A stretch of 64,000 nucleotides of DNA, from the NCBI RefSeq assembly GCF_006442965.1, contig NZ_VFWX01000005.1, forward strand, positions 62,001 through 126,000. The letters run 5' to 3'. This DNA is from Mesorhizobium sp. CU3. Lineage in GTDB: Bacteria; Pseudomonadota; Alphaproteobacteria; Rhizobiales; Rhizobiaceae. The notes under the pieces were generated by a model, which saw only the letters and a program-made list of their open reading frames with translations, was not told the DNA's origin and did no database searches. Of the stretch, positions 43,651-52,732 are shown piece after piece; within the stretch, counting starts at the first letter, position 1, and each line of letters starts with the position of its first letter. A program made the translations under genes and the position numbers.

Positions 43651-46600
43651 ATGAACACTCATCTGATGATGTCTAGGCGCTTCGCGCCACTCTTCTGGAC
43701 GCAATTCCTCTCGGCCTTCAACGACAACTTCCTGAAGAACACGCTGGTGTTCCTTATCCTGTTCACGCTGGCGAAGGACCAGGCCGCGTCATTGGTGACG
43801 CTGGCCGGCGCCGTCTTCATGGCGCCCTTCCTGCTTCTGTCGGCGCTCGGCGGCGAGATCGCCGACCGCTTCGACAAAGCCCTCATCGCCAAGCGGCTGA
43901 AATTCGCCGAGATCGCCGCCGCGGCCGTCTCGGTCGCCGGCATCGCGCTGTCGTCCATTCCCGTGCTGATGACGGCGCTGTTGATGTTCGGCATCATCTC
44001 GGCGCTGTTCGGGCCGATCAAATACGGCATCCTGCCCGATCACCTCGAGCGCAAGGAACTGCCCAAGGCCAACGCCTGGATCGAATCGGCCACCTTCGCC
44101 GCCATCCTCGGCGGCACCATCGCCGGCGGCGTCGTCTCGGCCGACGGCATCGGCGTCGCGGTGTTCGGGCCGATCATGATGGCTCTGGCCGTCGGCTGCT
44201 GGCTGATCAGCCGCTACATCCCCTCGACCGGTTCGGCCGCTCCCAACCTCGTCATCGACAAGAACATCTTCCGTTCGACCTGGCGCCAGGTCGCCGATTT
44301 GCGCACCGACACGCGCATCTGGCGCGCCGGCCTGATGACCTCGTGGTTCTGGCTGGTCGGCGCCATCGTGCTGTCGATCCTGCCGTCGATGATCAAGGAT
44401 TCGCTCGGCGGAAACGAGATCGCCGTCACCGCTTATCTCGCGGTGTTCGCCGTCTCGATCGCCATCGGCTCGGCCATCGCCGCGTGGATGTCGCAGGGTC
44501 GCATGGTGCTGTTGCCCGCGCCGGTCGGCACAGCGCTGCTCGCGCTGTTCGGCCTGCATCTCGCCTGGACGATCTGGAGCATGCAGCCTTCGCCGAAGGC
44601 CGACACGCTTGCCGCCTTCTTCGCCGGACCGAACACCATCCGCGTGGCAATCGACCTCGCCGGCATGGCGATCGCCGCCGCCTTCCTGGTGGTGCCGACC
44701 TTCGCCGCCGTGCAGGCCTGGTCGCCCGAAGCGCGCCGCGCCCGCGTCGTTGCCGCGGTCAGCATCGTCAATGCCGGCTTCATGACCGTGGGCGGCGCGC
44801 TCGTCGCCGGAATCCAGGCTGCGGGCGTCTCGATCGCGGGGATCCTGTTCGGCCTCGTCGTCGCCAATGCCATCGCCGCCTGGCTGATGTTGAAATACCT
44901 GCCGACCAATCCGTTCCGCGACTTCGTCTCGATCCTGTTCCGCGCCTTCCTGCGCCTGGAAGTCGAAGGCATGGACAACCTCAAGGCGGCCGGCAAGGCG
45001 CCGATCCTGGCGCTCAACCATGTCAGCTTCCTCGACGGCCCGCTGGCGCTTACGCTGACCGACGAGGAGCCGGTCTTCGCCATCGACTACACGATCGCGC
45101 AGGCCTGGTGGATGAAGCCGTTCATGAAGCTTGCCCGCGCGCTGCCGCTCAATCCGGCCAAGCCGATGTCGACCCGCACGCTGATCAAGGTCGTGCAGGG
45201 CGGCGATCCGCTGGTCATCTTTCCGGAGGGACGCATCACCGTCACCGGCGGCCTGATGAAGGTCTATGACGGCGCCGCCATGGTCGCCGACAAGACCGGC
45301 TCGATGGTGGTGCCGGTGCGCATCGACGGGCTGGAGAAGAGCTATTTTTCGCGGTTGAGCTCACAGCATGTGCGCCGCCGCCTGTTCCCGAAGGTCAAGG
45401 TGACCATCCTTGAGCCGGTCAAGCTCGAAGTGCCGCAGGAACTGAAGGGCCGCCAGCGCCGCGCCACGGCGGGCGCTGCGCTCTACCAGGTGATGTCGGA
45501 TCTCGTCTTCCGCACCCAGGACATCGACAAGACGGTGCTCGAGAAGATCATCGAGACCGCGCACGAACGCGGCATGAAGGAACTCGCCGTGCAGGACCCG
45601 GTCACCGGTTCGCTGAGCTACGGCAAGCTGCTCACCGGTGCCGCCGTGCTTGGCGAGAAATTCGAGCATCTCTATGCCGGACAGCAGACACTGGGCATCA
45701 TGCTGCCCAATGCCAATGGCGCCTGCGCGGCCCTGCTTGGCGTCATGTCGGCCGGCAAGGTGCCGGCGATGATCAACTTCACCGCGGGTGCGGCCAACAT
45801 CCTGTCGGCCTGCAAAGCGGCCGAGGTGAAGACCGTGCTCACCTCCCGCGCCTTCGTCGAGCAGGCGAAGCTCGGACCGGTGGTCGACGAGATCGGCAAA
45901 GCGGTCGACATCGTCTGGCTGGACGACCTGCGCAAGACCATCGGCCTGAAGGACAAGCTGCTCGGCCTGTTGCGCAAGTCGACGCCGCGGGTGGCACGCA
46001 AGGCCGACGATCCGGCCGCGATCCTGTTCACCTCCGGATCGGAAGGCACGCCGAAGGGTGTGGTGCTGACCCACCGCAACATCCTGGCCAACGCCGCCCA
46101 GGCCGCCTCGCGCATCGATTTCCACTCGGGCGACAAGGTGTTCAACGTTTTGCCGATCTTCCACTCCTTCGGCATGACGGCGGGCACGGTGTTGCCGCTG
46201 ATCTCGGGTGTGCCGGTCTATTTCTACCCCTCGCCGCTGCATTACCGCATCGTGCCGGAGCTGATCTATGGCTCGAACGCCACGATCATCTTCGGCACCG
46301 ACACTTTCCTCTCCGGTTACGCACGCACCGCGCACCCCTACGACTTCCGTTCGGTGCGCTACTGCTTCGCCGGCGCCGAGCCGGTGAAGCCCGCGACGCG
46401 ACAGACCTATATGGAAAAGTTCGGCCTGCGCATCCTGGAAGGCTACGGCGTGACCGAAGCCGCGCCGGTGATCGCCATCAACACGCCGATGTACAACAAG
46501 GCGGGCAGCGTCGGCAAAATCATGCCCGGCATGGAGTATCGGCTTGAGCCGGTGCCCGGCGTCGAGGAGGGCGGACGGCTGTTCGTGCGCGGCCCCAACG

Positions 46601-47055
46601 TCATGGCCGGCTATCTGCGCGCCGAAAAGCCCGGTGTAATCGAGCCGCTGGCCGATGGCTGGCACGACACGGGCGACGTCGTCACCATCGACGATGCCGG
46701 CTTCATCTCGATCCGCGGCCGCGCCAAGCGTTTCGCCAAGATAGGCGGCGAGATGGTCTCGCTGGCCGCGGTCGAGGCGCTGGCCGGCGAACTGTGGAAA
46801 GGTTCGCTGTCGGCCGTCGCTACGCTGCCGGATGCGCGCAAGGGCGAGAGGCTGATCCTGATCACCGAGGCCGCCAGCGCAACGCGCGCCGACTTCCTCG
46901 CTTTCGCCAAGGCGAGCGGCGCTATGGACCTGATGGTGCCGGCCGAGGTACGCATCGTGCCGAAGGTGCCGGTGCTCGGCTCCGGCAAGCTCGACTTCGC
47001 CGGCGTGACCAAAATGGTGCGCGGCGAGGACGAGTTGAAGGTCAAGGCCGCCTAG
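43651..47055 (+). CDS. Acyl-ACP synthetase / glycerophospholipid acyltransferase with MFS domain (Aas-LplT fusion)
   Basis: A 1,134-residue three-part protein. Residues of about 10-420 are a 12-helix MFS transporter of the lysophospholipid-transporter (LplT) type (FWTQFLSAFNDNFLKNTLVF). Residues of about 430-630 are a PlsC-type acyltransferase with NHVSFLDGP (HX4D) and FPEGRIT. The rest is an AMP-forming acyl-ACP/acyl-CoA synthetase (FTSGSEGTPKGVVLTHRNI; YGVTEAAPVI; GDVVTIDDAGFISIRGRAKRFAKIGGEMVS). Together they would flip lysophospholipid inward and reacylate it. E. coli encodes these as separate lplT and aas genes. The start at 43651 has GGAAA upstream; ATG 43639 is possible. Confidence 0.9.
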   Translation: MNTHLMMSRRFAPLFWTQFLSAFNDNFLKNTLVFLILFTLAKDQAASLVTLAGAVFMAPFLLLSALGGEIADRFDKALIAKRLKFAEIAAAAVSVAGIALSSIPVLMTALLMFGIISALFGPIKYGILPDHLERKELPKANAWIESATFAAILGGTIAGGVVSADGIGVAVFGPIMMALAVGCWLISRYIPSTGSAAPNLVIDKNIFRSTWRQVADLRTDTRIWRAGLMTSWFWLVGAIVLSILPSMIKDSLGGNEIAVTAYLAVFAVSIAIGSAIAAWMSQGRMVLLPAPVGTALLALFGLHLAWTIWSMQPSPKADTLAAFFAGPNTIRVAIDLAGMAIAAAFLVVPTFAAVQAWSPEARRARVVAAVSIVNAGFMTVGGALVAGIQAAGVSIAGILFGLVVANAIAAWLMLKYLPTNPFRDFVSILFRAFLRLEVEGMDNLKAAGKAPILALNHVSFLDGPLALTLTDEEPVFAIDYTIAQAWWMKPFMKLARALPLNPAKPMSTRTLIKVVQGGDPLVIFPEGRITVTGGLMKVYDGAAMVADKTGSMVVPVRIDGLEKSYFSRLSSQHVRRRLFPKVKVTILEPVKLEVPQELKGRQRRATAGAALYQVMSDLVFRTQDIDKTVLEKIIETAHERGMKELAVQDPVTGSLSYGKLLTGAAVLGEKFEHLYAGQQTLGIMLPNANGACAALLGVMSAGKVPAMINFTAGAANILSACKAAEVKTVLTSRAFVEQAKLGPVVDEIGKAVDIVWLDDLRKTIGLKDKLLGLLRKSTPRVARKADDPAAILFTSGSEGTPKGVVLTHRNILANAAQAASRIDFHSGDKVFNVLPIFHSFGMTAGTVLPLISGVPVYFYPSPLHYRIVPELIYGSNATIIFGTDTFLSGYARTAHPYDFRSVRYCFAGAEPVKPATRQTYMEKFGLRILEGYGVTEAAPVIAINTPMYNKAGSVGKIMPGMEYRLEPVPGVEEGGRLFVRGPNVMAGYLRAEKPGVIEPLADGWHDTGDVVTIDDAGFISIRGRAKRFAKIGGEMVSLAAVEALAGELWKGSLSAVATLPDARKGERLILITEAASATRADFLAFAKASGAMDLMVPAEVRIVPKVPVLGSGKLDFAGVTKMVRGEDELKVKAA

Positions 47056-47064
47056 CAGGAACTG

Positions 47065-47097
47065 TGAACAGGCTGTCGCCAATCGGCGGCCTGTTCA
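47065..47097 (+). terminator. Hairpin after the Aas-LplT fusion gene
   Basis: Perfect 9-bp arms (TGAACAGGC at 47065-47073, complement at 47089-47097) with an inner CGCC/GGCG stem, 10 bases past the stop. No T tract, so probably a weak or factor-assisted terminator. Confidence 0.5.
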
Positions 47098-47152
47098 TCG
47101 CATCTGTGCCGTTGCGGCCGAGATGATTAGCATGTTAACTTCCTTTCCGGTT

Positions 47153-47171
47153 GCAACGGCATGGCCGTTGC
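47153..47171 (+). promoter_or_regulatory. Inverted repeat upstream of the AraC gene
   Basis: GCAACGGCATGGCCGTTGC: perfect 8-bp arms with a 3-base spacer, about 100 bases before the AraC start. A third GCCGTTGC copy lies at 47108-47115. It may be an autoregulatory site. Confidence 0.5.
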
Positions 47172-47271
47172 TGCTCAATCCCGCATAAGACGGGGCCCGC
47201 AACAAGACGGGAGGTTCCGGTTTGGGCCGCTGTTTGCGGCTCTTCGGGATCATGCTGTGGAGGAGGAAACC

Positions 47272-48225
47272 ATGCATGCTGCCGCCCAACATGTGAGCGT
47301 CGCCGACGGCGAAGCCTTCCTGTCCGCTTCGCGGATGCTGTTCGGCCCGATTACCCAACGTTTTTCGCGCGGCGAGGCGCCGTCGCTGCCGAAGCTGGTT
47401 TCGGTCAACCTCGGCTCCTGCCGCCTGTCCGAAATCCGCGCCAAGTCGCATCTGGTCGTCAACGACCGCGCCTTCTGGCGTAGCTTCGACCCGGACTCGA
47501 TCAAGATCCTGATGCAGCTCAAGGGCCGCAGCCGGTTCGAGCAGCGCGAGACGGCGATAGACCTCAGCCCGCGCACGGCGATCATCTACGACCCGGTGCG
47601 CAGCTATTCGCTGCAGAACCTCTCCGATGTCGACCAGTTGATCCTGCAGGTGCCGCGCTCGACCTTCGGCGACGAGACGCTGGCAAGGCTCTTGGCGCCG
47701 CTGCCGCTGCCCAGCGAGGACGACAGCCTGACCCATATCGTGTCGGGCCTGATGCAGATGGCGATCGGCAAGGCGCACAAGCTCGACGAAGCCAGCTGCC
47801 GACGCGTCGGCGAGAGCCTGATCCAGCTCGTCAACGGCCTGATACAGGCCAAGCCGATGGCGCCGGATTACCGCCGCTCGCCGCTGGAGGCGCTGCGCGA
47901 GAGGATCGTCGCCTATATCGACGCCAACCTTGCGCGCAGCAATCTCTCGGCCGACGACATCGCCCGCCACATGGGCTGCTCGCGCCGCTACCTGCACCGC
48001 GCCTTCGAAGGCGAAGGCATGACGCTGGAACGTTTCGTGTGGGACCGGCGGCTGGAGCGCAGCAAGGAAGAGCTCTTGTCGCCCGCACGCGCCTCAGCCT
48101 CGATCTCGGAAATCGCCTTCGCCTGCGGATTTAACTCCAGCGCGCATTTTTCGCGGGCGTTCAAGAGCAAGTACGACGTGGCGCCGCGAGAGTTGCGGGA
48201 AAGGGTGAGGTCGGTAGTGCATTGA
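47272..48225 (+). CDS. AraC-family transcriptional regulator
   Basis: A 317-residue activator. Residues of about 40-195 are an AraC-binding-like sensor domain of the FeaR/NahR-like type (HLVVNDRAFWRSFDPDSIKILMQLKGRSRFEQ; TAIIYDPVRSYSL). Residues of about 215-317 are the double helix-turn-helix (IVAYIDANLARSNLSADDIARHMGCSRRYLHRAFEGEGMTLERFVWDRRLER; ISEIAFACGFNSSAHFSRAFKSKYDVAPREL). GGAGGAGG precedes the ATG. No obvious target operon is adjacent; it converges with the GGDEF-EAL gene. Confidence 0.92.
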   Translation: MHAAAQHVSVADGEAFLSASRMLFGPITQRFSRGEAPSLPKLVSVNLGSCRLSEIRAKSHLVVNDRAFWRSFDPDSIKILMQLKGRSRFEQRETAIDLSPRTAIIYDPVRSYSLQNLSDVDQLILQVPRSTFGDETLARLLAPLPLPSEDDSLTHIVSGLMQMAIGKAHKLDEASCRRVGESLIQLVNGLIQAKPMAPDYRRSPLEALRERIVAYIDANLARSNLSADDIARHMGCSRRYLHRAFEGEGMTLERFVWDRRLERSKEELLSPARASASISEIAFACGFNSSAHFSRAFKSKYDVAPRELRERVRSVVH

Positions 48226-48250
48226 GGGGCGGCGGGCGCCCACCCCCTCA
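48223..48250. terminator. Hairpin joining two convergent stop codons
   Basis: TGAGGGG at 48223-48229 pairs with CCCCTCA at 48244-48250. The left arm begins with the AraC TGA stop and the right arm ends with the TCA complement of the GGDEF-EAL stop. GC-rich GGCGGGCGCCC lies in the loop. A compact bidirectional terminator is plausible. Confidence 0.5.
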
Positions 48251-50314
48251 CGCCGACTTCAGAACCGTAAACGGCCGCTTCTGCACGGGGCGCTTGGCTT
48301 GGAAGCTAGCCGCCGGCATCGGGCGGGCGACGTGGTAGCCTTGCACCTTGTCGATGCCGAACTCGCGCATCAGTTCCATCTGCTCTTCGTTCTCCACGCC
48401 TTCGACCAGGATCTTGTGGCCGCGGTTGCGGACGAGCGCGATGATGTCCTGGAGCATGGCCATGCCTTTCGGCGTGCCGCAGTCGTGCAGGAAGGAGCGG
48501 TCGATCTTGACCGTGTCGAAATCGATCAGGCGCAACCATGACAGGCCGGCGAAGCCGGTGCCGAAATCGTCGAGCCAGATCCGGATGCCGAGCAGCTTGA
48601 GATCGCTGATGCAGCGCAATATGTCGGAGTCCATCTCCAGCTCGCGCCCCTCGGTTATCTCGAAGGCGAGCTTGCTGCCGGCGACGCCGGTCTCACCGAG
48701 AATGCTTGCGACGGAGGTCGCGAAGCCGGGCGTCTTGAGCTGGATCGGCGAGACGTTGACGCTGACGACGCGGACATGGTCGTGCGCCAAAAGTTCCGTG
48801 CACACCGTCCTGATCGCCCAGCGGCCGAGCTCGAGGATGGCGCCGGTGCGTTCGGCGACCGGAATGAACAGGCTTGGCGGCACCAATATGCCGTCGAGCA
48901 TCTTCAGGCGCATCAGCGCCTCGACGGCCTCGATCCGCCCCGACGCGATGTCCTGGATCGGCTGATAGACCAGCGACACGAGATTCCGGTCGATGGCGAT
49001 CTTGAGCAGAGCGGCGATGTTCTCGCTCTCGTCGCTCGATTGCGGATCGGTCGGGTCGAACAGGCGCGCGCAATTGCGGCCGCCGGCCTTGGCCAAGTAG
49101 AGCGCGCGGTCGGCCTCGTGGATGATCTTTTCCAGCTTGGCGCCGGCCTGCGTCCGGGTGAAGGCGGCGCCCACGCTCACCGTCACGATCGAGGTGCCGT
49201 CGCGCCGCAATTCATGCGTCAGCGCCAGTTCCTCCACCGTGCGGCAGATAGCCTGTGCGAGATCGGCGACCTGCTCCTTGTCGTTCAGGCGCGCCAGCAT
49301 GATGAACTCCTCGCCGCCATAGCGTCCGATCGAGCCATTGTATCGAGTGACCAGCTCGCTCAGTGCGTTGGCGACATGGATCAGGCAGCGGTCGCCTTCC
49401 TGATGACCGTAGCAGTCGTTGAACTTCTTGAAGAAATCCACGTCGATGAGAATCGCCGCGAAGCGGATGCCGAGCTTTTGCCAGTCGCTCCAGTGTTCGC
49501 GCAGCTTTTCGTCAATGGCACGGCGGTTCTCCAGGCCCGTCAGCGGATCGGTCCGCGAAAGCCTCAGCAGCGCCTTGCCGCGCTCGGTCGCTTCGTTGTG
49601 CTGGATCTTGGCTTCGAGCGCGTTCAGGAAGACGTTGTAGCGCTCCTCATTCAGCTTCCAGTTCACATAGGAGGTGAAGGTGAAGCAGGAGATGTAGAAG
49701 GCGCCGAACACCAGCTTGTATGTCAGCGAAGCCGGTACGAAGTAGTTCACCACATACAGGATGCACAGGATGATCGTCGATGTGATGATCGACGTCCTGA
49801 AGCTGAAGGTGAAGAACAGGTTGGCGCTCATCATGAAGATGGTGCCGAATACCATGTAATAAGCGACCGCTTCCCGCTCCGCGCCTTGAGAAGTCGGGCC
49901 AAGCCAGCCGATATAGCCGAAGATGATGGCGGCCGCGCAGGTCAAGTCGAGCCACTGGGTCGCAGCCCCGCGACGGAGCTGCTCCTCCAGGACCAGCAGC
50001 GCAGTCAACCCGACGGCGAAGCGCGCCGTGATGGAATAGGCCGCCACGTCCGGTATCAGCAAAAGGTCCGATACCGAAAACAGAACGTAGATGACGACAG
50101 CCATCCAGAGCCCCGGCCTGGCTTCCTTCCTTCGCTTGGCCTGCGCTTCCTCGCGGTAGAGCAGGCGCAGTTCGTCCGCCGCCGGCGCATGGAGCGGCTC
50201 GTGCGACTCCAAATGCGCCATATCAGCCAACCGGGACGACACCCGTTCGTTGGCGACGAACCCCGGCTGAGGGGTGGTTTGCACTTCGAGTTCTCTTCTC
50301 GCCTCTGCCCCCAC
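48248..50314 (-). CDS. Membrane-bound diguanylate cyclase/phosphodiesterase (GGDEF-EAL)
   Basis: A 688-residue c-di-GMP turnover protein. Residues of about 65-230 carry 6-7 hydrophobic helices forming a membrane sensor. The GGDEF domain (about 245-410) has the active motif GGEEF with RTDPLTGLENRRAIDEKL; the inhibitory RxxD site upstream is absent (RYNG at the usual place). The EAL domain (about 430-675) has EALMRL, VNVSPIQLKTPGF, FEITEGRE, WLDDFGTGFAGLSWLR, VKIDRSF and EGVEN, so the phosphodiesterase site looks intact. The GTG start at 50314 has AGGAG 10 bases upstream; ATG 50221 is an alternative. It is divergent from a methyltransferase gene. Confidence 0.9.
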   Translation of the reverse strand: MGAEARRELEVQTTPQPGFVANERVSSRLADMAHLESHEPLHAPAADELRLLYREEAQAKRRKEARPGLWMAVVIYVLFSVSDLLLIPDVAAYSITARFAVGLTALLVLEEQLRRGAATQWLDLTCAAAIIFGYIGWLGPTSQGAEREAVAYYMVFGTIFMMSANLFFTFSFRTSIITSTIILCILYVVNYFVPASLTYKLVFGAFYISCFTFTSYVNWKLNEERYNVFLNALEAKIQHNEATERGKALLRLSRTDPLTGLENRRAIDEKLREHWSDWQKLGIRFAAILIDVDFFKKFNDCYGHQEGDRCLIHVANALSELVTRYNGSIGRYGGEEFIMLARLNDKEQVADLAQAICRTVEELALTHELRRDGTSIVTVSVGAAFTRTQAGAKLEKIIHEADRALYLAKAGGRNCARLFDPTDPQSSDESENIAALLKIAIDRNLVSLVYQPIQDIASGRIEAVEALMRLKMLDGILVPPSLFIPVAERTGAILELGRWAIRTVCTELLAHDHVRVVSVNVSPIQLKTPGFATSVASILGETGVAGSKLAFEITEGRELEMDSDILRCISDLKLLGIRIWLDDFGTGFAGLSWLRLIDFDTVKIDRSFLHDCGTPKGMAMLQDIIALVRNRGHKILVEGVENEEQMELMREFGIDKVQGYHVARPMPAASFQAKRPVQKRPFTVLKSA

Positions 50315-50539
50315 GCGGGCCTGCTCCTAGCGAAACAACGATTAGCCGCGCCATAAAATGCAACGACTCAAGACAAGTTTGCGTTAACTCGAACCCCGAT
50401 TCCGACCCAAAAAATACCCAATGAACCGAGATGGTTGGCGGGAAATTAATCATATTATTAAAATGCAACCGACCCACCGTTGGCAAAGGAGACATTCTAC
50501 GCAATAAGTTAAGCGATTGTTAACCATGGAGCGTTGCTG

Positions 50540-51574
50540 GTGCAGACCGTGTTCGATGGCAAGAGCCTGATTACAGCCGAGATCATCGCCGGCAATCTAC
50601 ATCGCGGAAAGCCCGAACATCATGGCGAAGCGTTCCAGGTAGCGCGCGCCGAGCTTGCGCTGATCCTGCAGACGACGCAGCAGCAGATCGAGCAGCAGAG
50701 CGACCCGGCCGATATCGTTCGCCGCCTGTTGTCAATTCTGAACGCGCTGCGCTCCAGGGTCCATCCCGATGTCTGGCAGGCCTTGATCCCGGTGGCGCAG
50801 GGCCACGCAATCCTGCAGTACTTCCTGCAGGATCCGCTGACGCACTGGTCCTTCACGAAGCCCAGGGGCTATTCCGGCGACGCGCAGTTGCTCGACTACA
50901 TCTATTGCGACCCGCATGTGGCCGAAGACGTGGCGAGCGCCTCGGAGACCGGCAAGGCGCTCTACAGTCATACCCAGAATGTGCCCTCTTGCGTGGCGGC
51001 GCGCGAGCGGCGCGACCTCTTGACCCGCTATGTCGACGAAACCGCGGCCAGGCACGGACCCGACGCCGAAGTGCTGGCGATCGCGGCCGGCCATCTGCGC
51101 GAGGCCAATCGCTCGACCGCACTGGCCGAAGGCCGGCTGAAGCGCTGGGTCGCGCTCGACCAGGACCCGCAAAGCGTCGGGCTGATCGCGCGCGATTTCC
51201 AGGGCACGGCAATCGAAGCCATCGACGGCTCGGTGCGGACCGTGCTGACCAGAGGCCACAAGCTCGGCAAGTTCGACCTGATCTATGCCTCAGGCCTCTA
51301 CGACTATCTCCAGCATAATGTCGCGGTGAAGCTGACCAAAACCTGCCTGCAGATGCTGAAGCCGAACGGACGGTTCCTGTTCGCCAACTACGCCGACGGC
51401 ACGCCCGATGCCGGCTATCGCGAAACCTTCATGGACTGGGTGCTGCTGCTGCGCTCGGAAGCCGACATGTGGAACATCATCAATGCCAGCGTCGACCGCA
51501 ACACGGTGGATGCGCAAGTGTTCTACGGCGAGAACCGCAACGTGCTCTACGCGGTGATCGAAAAGCGCGGGTAG
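50540..51574 (+). CDS. Class I SAM-dependent methyltransferase (3-OH-PAME synthase-like family)
   Basis: A 344-residue protein. The central KPRGYSGDAQLLDYIY motif and the fold (VLAIAAGHLREANRS..., WVALDQDPQSVGLI, FDLIYASGLYDYLQHNVAVKLTKTCLQMLKPNGRFLFANY) place it in the methyltransferase group annotated in rhizobia as similar to extracellular-factor 3-hydroxypalmitate methyl ester enzymes; the substrate is not proven. The GTG at 50540 has GGAG 8 bases upstream. The 225-bp gap toward the GGDEF-EAL gene contains an unusually AT-rich stretch (about 50446-50465), probably the divergent promoter region. Confidence 0.75.
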   Translation: MQTVFDGKSLITAEIIAGNLHRGKPEHHGEAFQVARAELALILQTTQQQIEQQSDPADIVRRLLSILNALRSRVHPDVWQALIPVAQGHAILQYFLQDPLTHWSFTKPRGYSGDAQLLDYIYCDPHVAEDVASASETGKALYSHTQNVPSCVAARERRDLLTRYVDETAARHGPDAEVLAIAAGHLREANRSTALAEGRLKRWVALDQDPQSVGLIARDFQGTAIEAIDGSVRTVLTRGHKLGKFDLIYASGLYDYLQHNVAVKLTKTCLQMLKPNGRFLFANYADGTPDAGYRETFMDWVLLLRSEADMWNIINASVDRNTVDAQVFYGENRNVLYAVIEKRG

Positions 51575-51683
51575 GCACCAGCCGCGAATCAGGCCGGCAC
51601 GATCGATCAAGCGCTGCCAAAAGCGGCGCGCTTGAATTCGACGCGCCGGCCGCGTTACGCCGATTTCAGCCGCTGCATCGCGC

Positions 51684-51786
51684 TAGAGCGTTTCACCGTT
51701 TCACGGAAACGGCGAACTGCTCTATCTCTTTGTTTTCAAGCAATTGCTGACGGAAAACCGCTCACACTTTTCCTGGAATTGCTCTA
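51684..51786. repeat. Dispersed AGAGC...GCTCT element, copy 2, reaching into livM
   Basis: It begins TAGAGCG and ends GCTCTA. It contains a hairpin CCGTTTC-ACG-GAAACGG and the motif GGAAAACCGCTCACACTTTTC, which apart from one base matches the copy at 17956-18008. The last 25 bases form the 3' end of livM, including its stop codon. Confidence 0.75.
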
Positions 51787-52727
51787 AGCCGCGCCAGCCC
51801 TTTCGGCAGGAACAGCATCGCCAAAATAATCGTCAGCCCCGAAATCACCGGGTGATAATCGGGCACCACGATCTTCGCCAGGTCGAACACCGCATACATC
51901 ACCAAGGCGCCGATTATAGGGCCAAGCAGCGTACCGGTGCCGCCGACCACGGTCATCATCAGCGGCAGGAGCATCCAGTCGAGGTCGAAGACCGAGTCCG
52001 GCCCGACATGGAAGATGTAGAAGGTGTAGAGGCTGCCGGCGACGCCGGCGATGAAGGCGCTGCCGGCAAAGGCGGCGACCTTGACCTTCAAGACGTCGAT
52101 GCCGTTGGCCGAGGCCGCCATCTCGTCGTCGCGCACAGCGATCAGCGCCAGGCCGTAGCGCGAACGCATCAGCGCGCGGATGGCCAGAGCGGTGGCGACC
52201 ATCAGGCCGAGCGCAACCCAGTAATGCGGGCGCAGCGTGTCGAAGCTGCTTGCCGGCGCGACAAGGCCGAAGGCGCTGCCGGTGAAGTCGCCGCCATTGA
52301 CGAACAGCACCTTGACGATCTCGCCGAAACCGAGCGTGCCCAGCGCAAAATAATCGCCGCGCAGTTTCGACAGAAGCGGCAGGCCGATGAGGGCGGCGGC
52401 GACAGCCGCGACCAGTCCGCCCAGCGCCATCGTCACCGGGTCGAAATAGTAGATGTTGGGATAAGTGTCGTAGAGCGAGCCCCAAAGATAGTTGCCGGTC
52501 CACAGGATCGCGGTCGTGTAGGCGCCCAGCCCGAAGAAGGCGTGGCTGCCGAGGCTGATCTGGCCGCCATAGCCGGCGACCAGGTTCCAACTCTGCGCCA
52601 TGATGGCGTAGAGGAAGACGAAGAACAGGAAGGAAAAGTAATAGGCGTCGACCGCGCCCGGCGCGAAGGGCAGCAGCGCGAGCGCCGCGACGGCAACGAT
52701 TGCGATCCAAGGCAAGGCTCGGTTCAT
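51762..52727 (-). CDS. livM: Branched-chain-type ABC transporter permease
   Basis: A 321-residue inner-membrane permease of the LivM family, about 9-10 helices (YAIMAQSWNLVAGYGGQISLGSHAFFGLGAYTTAIL; the EAA-like loop is LMRSRYGLALIAVRDDEMAASANGIDVLKVKVAAF). It pairs with LivH to form the membrane channel. The last codons (RAIPGKV and the TGA) come from a dispersed repeat, so the ancestral C-terminus has been replaced. It is the last gene of a minus-strand operon; 5 bases separate it from livH. A TTG at 52736 overlapping the livH stop is an alternative start. Confidence 0.9.
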   Translation of the reverse strand: MNRALPWIAIVAVAALALLPFAPGAVDAYYFSFLFFVFLYAIMAQSWNLVAGYGGQISLGSHAFFGLGAYTTAILWTGNYLWGSLYDTYPNIYYFDPVTMALGGLVAAVAAALIGLPLLSKLRGDYFALGTLGFGEIVKVLFVNGGDFTGSAFGLVAPASSFDTLRPHYWVALGLMVATALAIRALMRSRYGLALIAVRDDEMAASANGIDVLKVKVAAFAGSAFIAGVAGSLYTFYIFHVGPDSVFDLDWMLLPLMMTVVGGTGTLLGPIIGALVMYAVFDLAKIVVPDYHPVISGLTIILAMLFLPKGLARLRAIPGKV

Positions 52728-52732
52728 CGGTC

